From the NCBI GenBank assembly GCA_043797735.1, contig JAZDPH010000073.1, positions 1 to 7,870 on the forward strand: DNA of 7,870 nucleotides. Reading direction: 5' to 3'. Position numbers and translations under genes: made by a program. This stretch comes from BS750m-G77 sp043797735 (GTDB lineage Bacteria; Omnitrophota; Gorgyraeia; Gygaellales; Profunditerraquicolaceae). Below, in pieces: positions 5,812 through 7,870 of the stretch; within the stretch, counting starts at the first letter, position 1, and each line of letters opens with the position of its first letter. Below the pieces are notes generated by a model, which was not told the DNA's origin, did not search any database, and saw only the letters and a list, made by a program, of their open reading frames with translations.

Positions 5812-6399
5812 ATGAAACTAATTGTGGGATTAGGTAACCCCGGCGATACTTACGCGGATTCAAGGCACAACATCGGATTTTCCGTAATCAAGGCTTTAAG
5901 CAGGCGCCTTAAGGCTTCCCTTAAAAGAGACCGGGGGACATTCTCGGCCAGCGCCAGGGCCCAATACGCCAAGCAAAATTTAATACTGGCAATGCCTTTG
6001 ACCTTTATGAACCTTTCAGGCAATGCCGTTAAGGACCTGGTTAAGAAATACAGGATAGATTTATCTAACCTGTTGGTGGTCTGCGATGACCTGGATTTGG
6101 AACTGGCAAGAATAAAGATCCGGCCCCAGGGCTCATCAGGAGGGCAGCGGGGGCTGGCTTCGGTAATTGGAGCGTTGGGAAGCGATAAATTCGCGCGCCT
6201 GCGTATCGGTATAGGCAGGCCGGCAAAATCGGGCCAGGCAAGCGAATACGTTTTATCGGCGTTTACGCAGAAAGAAAAGAAAGAGCTTGCTCCGGCGCTC
6301 AAGCAGGCGCTGGAGTGCTGCCTGGACTGGGTTAGCGACGGTGTCGTAAAATCAATGAATGTCTTTAACAAAAGGGAGCGTAATAATGATGATGAATAA
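5812..6399 (+). CDS. pth: Peptidyl-tRNA hydrolase
   Basis: 195 aa, the usual length. It cleaves the ester bond of peptidyl-tRNAs that fall off the ribosome, recycling tRNA in the cytosol. It starts with the family signature MKLIVGLGNPG (Asn9), has the catalytic His19 in RHNIGF, PLTFMNLSG with Asn67, and CDDLDL with the active-site Asp92. The segment GSSGGQRGL (107-115) replaces the familiar GGHNGL, so the position of E. coli Asn114 is Arg113. I chose ATG 5812 because family members begin MxLIVGLGNPG. ATG 5797 would add five residues and is also possible. Neither has a clear Shine-Dalgarno, and a repeat field lies directly upstream. The C-terminal end overlaps rpsF by 14 bp, indicating coupling to the S6-SSB-S18-L9 genes. 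Confidence 0.95.
   Translation: MKLIVGLGNPGDTYADSRHNIGFSVIKALSRRLKASLKRDRGTFSASARAQYAKQNLILAMPLTFMNLSGNAVKDLVKKYRIDLSNLLVVCDDLDLELARIKIRPQGSSGGQRGLASVIGALGSDKFARLRIGIGRPAKSGQASEYVLSAFTQKEKKELAPALKQALECCLDWVSDGVVKSMNVFNKRERNNDDE
6374..6378 (+). promoter_or_regulatory. Ribosome binding site of rpsF, inside pth
   Basis: GGGAG lies 7 nt before ATG 6386. It decides the rpsF start in favour of 6386 over an in-frame ATG at 6359, which would add nine residues. Confidence 0.75.
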
Positions 6400-6676
6400 G
6401 TATGAGGCTATGGTTATTATTAAACCTGACCTGTCGGAGGAGGAGAGGAATGATTTATTTAAACAACTCGCCGATACGGTGTCAAAAAATAACGGCGAGG
6501 TATCTTCAGCGGCAGTCTGGTCGGAGAAAAGAAAACTTATTTTTCCGATAAAAAAACAGCAGGATGGCGTATATTATTTGATGAATTTTACGCTCGCGCC
6601 GCAGGAGATAGCCCAGATAAACCGCGTTTATAAACTGAATGAGAACGTATTGAGAGTATTGATTACAAGGCAATGA
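6386..6676 (+). CDS. rpsF: 30S ribosomal protein S6
   Basis: 96 aa, the typical size. S6 binds the central domain of 16S rRNA as a partner of S18 in the small-subunit platform. It shows the family opening NKYEAMVIIKPDLSEEE, then VWSEKRKLIFPIKKQQDGVYYLMNF and the closing NENVLRVLITR. The start at ATG 6386 is followed by two more in-frame ATG codons (MMMNKYE), and any of the three could serve. GGGAG at 6374-6378 fits the first best. The gene overlaps the end of pth by 14 bp. The order rpsF-ssb-rpsR-rplI is one of the most conserved bacterial clusters. I could not see an S6:S18-binding leader motif upstream. Confidence 0.96.
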   Translation: MMMNKYEAMVIIKPDLSEEERNDLFKQLADTVSKNNGEVSSAAVWSEKRKLIFPIKKQQDGVYYLMNFTLAPQEIAQINRVYKLNENVLRVLITRQ

Positions 6677-6710
6677 TTACAGTTTTAAGGGATAGTAAGG
6701 GGTAGCTAAA

Positions 6711-6716
6711 AAGGAG
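6711..6716 (+). promoter_or_regulatory. Ribosome binding site of ssb
   Basis: AAGGAG lies 7 nt before ATG 6724 and only 4 nt before an in-frame GTG at 6721. The spacing favours the ATG. Confidence 0.78.
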
Positions 6717-6723
6717 TGAAGTG

Positions 6724-7173
6724 ATGGCTAGTTATAATAAGGTATTGCTTATCGGGAACCTGACCAAGGACCCGGAGCTGCGTTATACCCCGCAGGGGGT
6801 GGCAGTAGCCAACCTGCGGTTGGCAGTAAACAGAAAATTCCGCAATAAAAATCAGGAACTTAAAGAGGAGGTTTGCTTTATCACCGCCGTGGTCTGGAAC
6901 AAGCAGGCAGAGACCTGCAATCAGTACCTGCAGAAGGGAAGGCCGGTTCTGGTGGAGGGCCGCCTGCAGTCGCGCTCCTGGGAGGACAACGCGGGGCAGA
7001 AGCGCAGTGTTATTGAGGTAACTGCAGAGCGCGTGCAGTTCCTGGGCTCTCCTGTTGCCGGCAAGGCCGCGGCAGGGCCGCATCAGCCGGCCGAAGCCCT
7101 TACGGAGGAGCCGGCAGCATCTACTGAGTCGGCATGGTTAGAAGAAAGCGAGGGTGAATCAAATGAGAGTTAG
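6724..7173 (+). CDS. ssb: Single-stranded DNA-binding protein
   Basis: 149 aa. It coats single-stranded DNA during replication, repair and recombination, normally as a tetramer. Residues 1 to about 108 are the OB fold: YNKVLLIGNLTKDPELRYTP, VAVANLRLAVNRKF, CFITAVVWNKQAE, KGRPVLVEGRLQSRSW and VIEVTAERVQFLG. The tail (109-149) is short, Ala/Glu/Ser-rich and ends in EESEGESNES. It lacks the usual DDDIPF-like tip that recruits partner proteins. The start is ATG 6724, with AAGGAG 7 nt upstream. The 3' end overlaps rpsR by 11 bp. A single frameshift near the end is an alternative explanation for the unusual tip, but I see no better tail in the other frames. Confidence 0.95.
   Translation: MASYNKVLLIGNLTKDPELRYTPQGVAVANLRLAVNRKFRNKNQELKEEVCFITAVVWNKQAETCNQYLQKGRPVLVEGRLQSRSWEDNAGQKRSVIEVTAERVQFLGSPVAGKAAAGPHQPAEALTEEPAASTESAWLEESEGESNES
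7150..7154 (+). promoter_or_regulatory. Ribosome binding site of rpsR, inside ssb
   Basis: GAGGG lies 8 nt before ATG 7163. An in-frame GTG at 7154 overlaps this site itself and is therefore unlikely to be the start. Confidence 0.65.
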
Positions 7174-7441
7174 CTCCAGGAGTTTTGGCAGCAAGAGGGA
7201 CAAAAAGCCACTTAAAAAACGTGGTGTTCTGTTATTGGCGAGAAAGAAATTTTGCCGTTTTTGCAGCAGCAAGGCAAAAACCATAGATTATAAAGACGTC
7301 AAGAGGCTGGAGGCCTTTGTTACCGAAAGAGGAAAGATTGTCTCCAGCCGTTTTTCAGGCAATTGCGCCAAGCATCAGAGGCGGGTGGTGGAGGCGTTAA
7401 AGAAATCCAGGTTCCTGTCGCTGCTGCCTTATATACGTTAG
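7163..7441 (+). CDS. rpsR: 30S ribosomal protein S18, zinc-binding (C+) type
   Basis: 92 aa. S18 pairs with S6 on the platform of the small ribosomal subunit. Visible motifs are a basic N-terminus, KKFCRFC (Cys31, Cys34), IDYKDVKRLEAFVTERGKI at 41-59, GNCAKHQRRV (Cys68, His71) and the closing LLPYI. The CxxC plus C-x2-H pattern marks the zinc-coordinating form of S18. I chose ATG 7163, which overlaps the ssb stop and has GAGGG 8 nt upstream. rplI follows after 17 nt. Confidence 0.96.
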   Translation: MRVSSRSFGSKRDKKPLKKRGVLLLARKKFCRFCSSKAKTIDYKDVKRLEAFVTERGKIVSSRFSGNCAKHQRRVVEALKKSRFLSLLPYIR

Positions 7442-7446
7442 AGGAA

Positions 7447-7453
7447 GAGAGGA
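7447..7453 (+). promoter_or_regulatory. Ribosome binding site of rplI
   Basis: GAGAGGA in the 17-nt gap after rpsR lies 5 nt before ATG 7459, with the AGG core 6 nt from it. Confidence 0.75.
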
Positions 7454-7458
7454 ATATA

Positions 7459-7870
7459 ATGGAATTGATATTAACCCAGGACGTTGGAAAAATAGGCAAG
7501 GCCGGCGAAATAGTAAAGGTTAAAGACGGCTTTGCCCGTAATTTTCTCATACCCAACCACTTAGCCGTATCGGCTACGCCCGACGGCCTTAAGAGGCTGG
7601 AGCAGGAGAAACTTAAAAAACAGTCGCAGATGGAGCGCCTGAAGAAAGAGGCCGAAGAATTAAAAGACAGGCTCTCCCAGGTGTCTTTGACTGTCACCTC
7701 TTTGGCGCAGGAAGAGGAGAAGTTATACGGGAGTATAACTACGCAGGATGTATCAGCCGCCCTGAAAGAGGAGGGTTTCCAAATAGATAAAGACCAGATT
7801 CTTTTAAGCGAGCCGATAAAGTCTTTGGGGATTTTTGAGGTGCCGGTTAAACTGCACCCCGAGGTCACCG
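7459..7870 (+). CDS. rplI: 50S ribosomal protein L9 (partial, 3' end beyond window)
   Basis: The first 137 codons are present, and the gene runs off the window with about ten residues missing if it has the usual length near 148. L9 binds 23S rRNA through its N-terminal domain and projects from the ribosome on a long helix. The translation starts MELILTQDVGKIGKAGEIVK and continues with VKDGFARNFLIP, matching the L9 signature. A long charged helix follows at about residues 46-75, then KLYGSITTQDV near 93-103, which matches the conserved start of the C-terminal domain. The ATG has GAGAGGA just upstream. It closes the classic rpsF-ssb-rpsR-rplI cluster. Confidence 0.95.
   Translation, partial: MELILTQDVGKIGKAGEIVKVKDGFARNFLIPNHLAVSATPDGLKRLEQEKLKKQSQMERLKKEAEELKDRLSQVSLTVTSLAQEEEKLYGSITTQDVSAALKEEGFQIDKDQILLSEPIKSLGIFEVPVKLHPEVT

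Noticed and set aside
5850..6371. Long open frame on the minus strand opposite pth (173 codons)
   Set aside because: It lies wholly opposite a clear pth gene, shows no family motifs and is explained by the codon use of the sense gene.
6300..6385. S6:S18 autoregulatory leader upstream of rpsF
   Set aside because: The region is pth coding sequence, and I could not find the expected stem with a bulged CCG motif.
7320..7868. Long minus-strand open frame opposite rpsR and rplI (182 codons)
   Set aside because: The plus strand encodes clear S18 and L9 there, and the minus translation is Ser/Leu-rich with no recognisable domain.
1..7870. A new defence, mobile or biosynthetic system
   Set aside because: Every gene belongs to a known housekeeping family in a known type of cluster, and no unknown protein is present.

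Overview
This window is a dense, single-strand (+) block of housekeeping genes from a bacterium. In order it holds the C-terminal subunit of a split transketolase, ispE, spoVG, a tRNA-Gln(UUG), glmU, prs, rplY (CTC-type L25), pth, rpsF, ssb, rpsR and the 5' part of rplI. I found no phage, CRISPR, toxin or defence genes. The gene order (ispE / spoVG / glmU / prs / rplY / pth / rpsF-ssb-rpsR-rplI), the split transketolase, the double-CxxC SpoVG, the intermediate base composition and the palindromic intergenic repeats suggest an uncultured lineage such as Candidatus Omnitrophota (OP3). That assignment is an inference from memory of similar clusters and is only moderately secure.

Layout. Positions 1-177 hold a palindromic REP/MITE-like element (16-109) and the leader of the transketolase gene. 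Positions 178-4764 are almost continuous coding sequence: transketolase C-subunit, ispE (GTG start one base after the previous stop), spoVG, tRNA-Gln (7 nt after spoVG and 13 nt before glmU), glmU, and prs (overlapping glmU by 8 bp). Positions 4765-4953 are a gene-free gap that contains a second copy of the palindromic element. rplY follows, then a 141-nt gap (5671-5811) built from degenerate GGATATCC palindromes. The last run is pth, rpsF, ssb, rpsR and rplI, with pth/rpsF and ssb/rpsR overlapping and most starts carrying good Shine-Dalgarno sites.

How the genes work together. Transketolase makes pentose phosphates and Prs turns ribose-5-phosphate into PRPP. IspE supplies the MEP isoprenoid pathway. 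GlmU makes UDP-GlcNAc for the cell envelope. L25, S6, S18 and L9 are ribosomal proteins, Pth recycles peptidyl-tRNA, and SSB serves replication and repair. This is a growth and translation supercluster rather than a new dedicated system.

The points most worth a second look are a zinc-ribbon-like insertion inside SpoVG, an SSB without the usual terminal acidic/Pro-Phe tip, a tRNA embedded between two coding genes with an almost leaderless glmU behind it, two modular palindromic elements whose inner hairpin differs, the GGATATCC repeat field before pth, and single-residue departures at normally conserved positions in Pth, GlmU and Prs.
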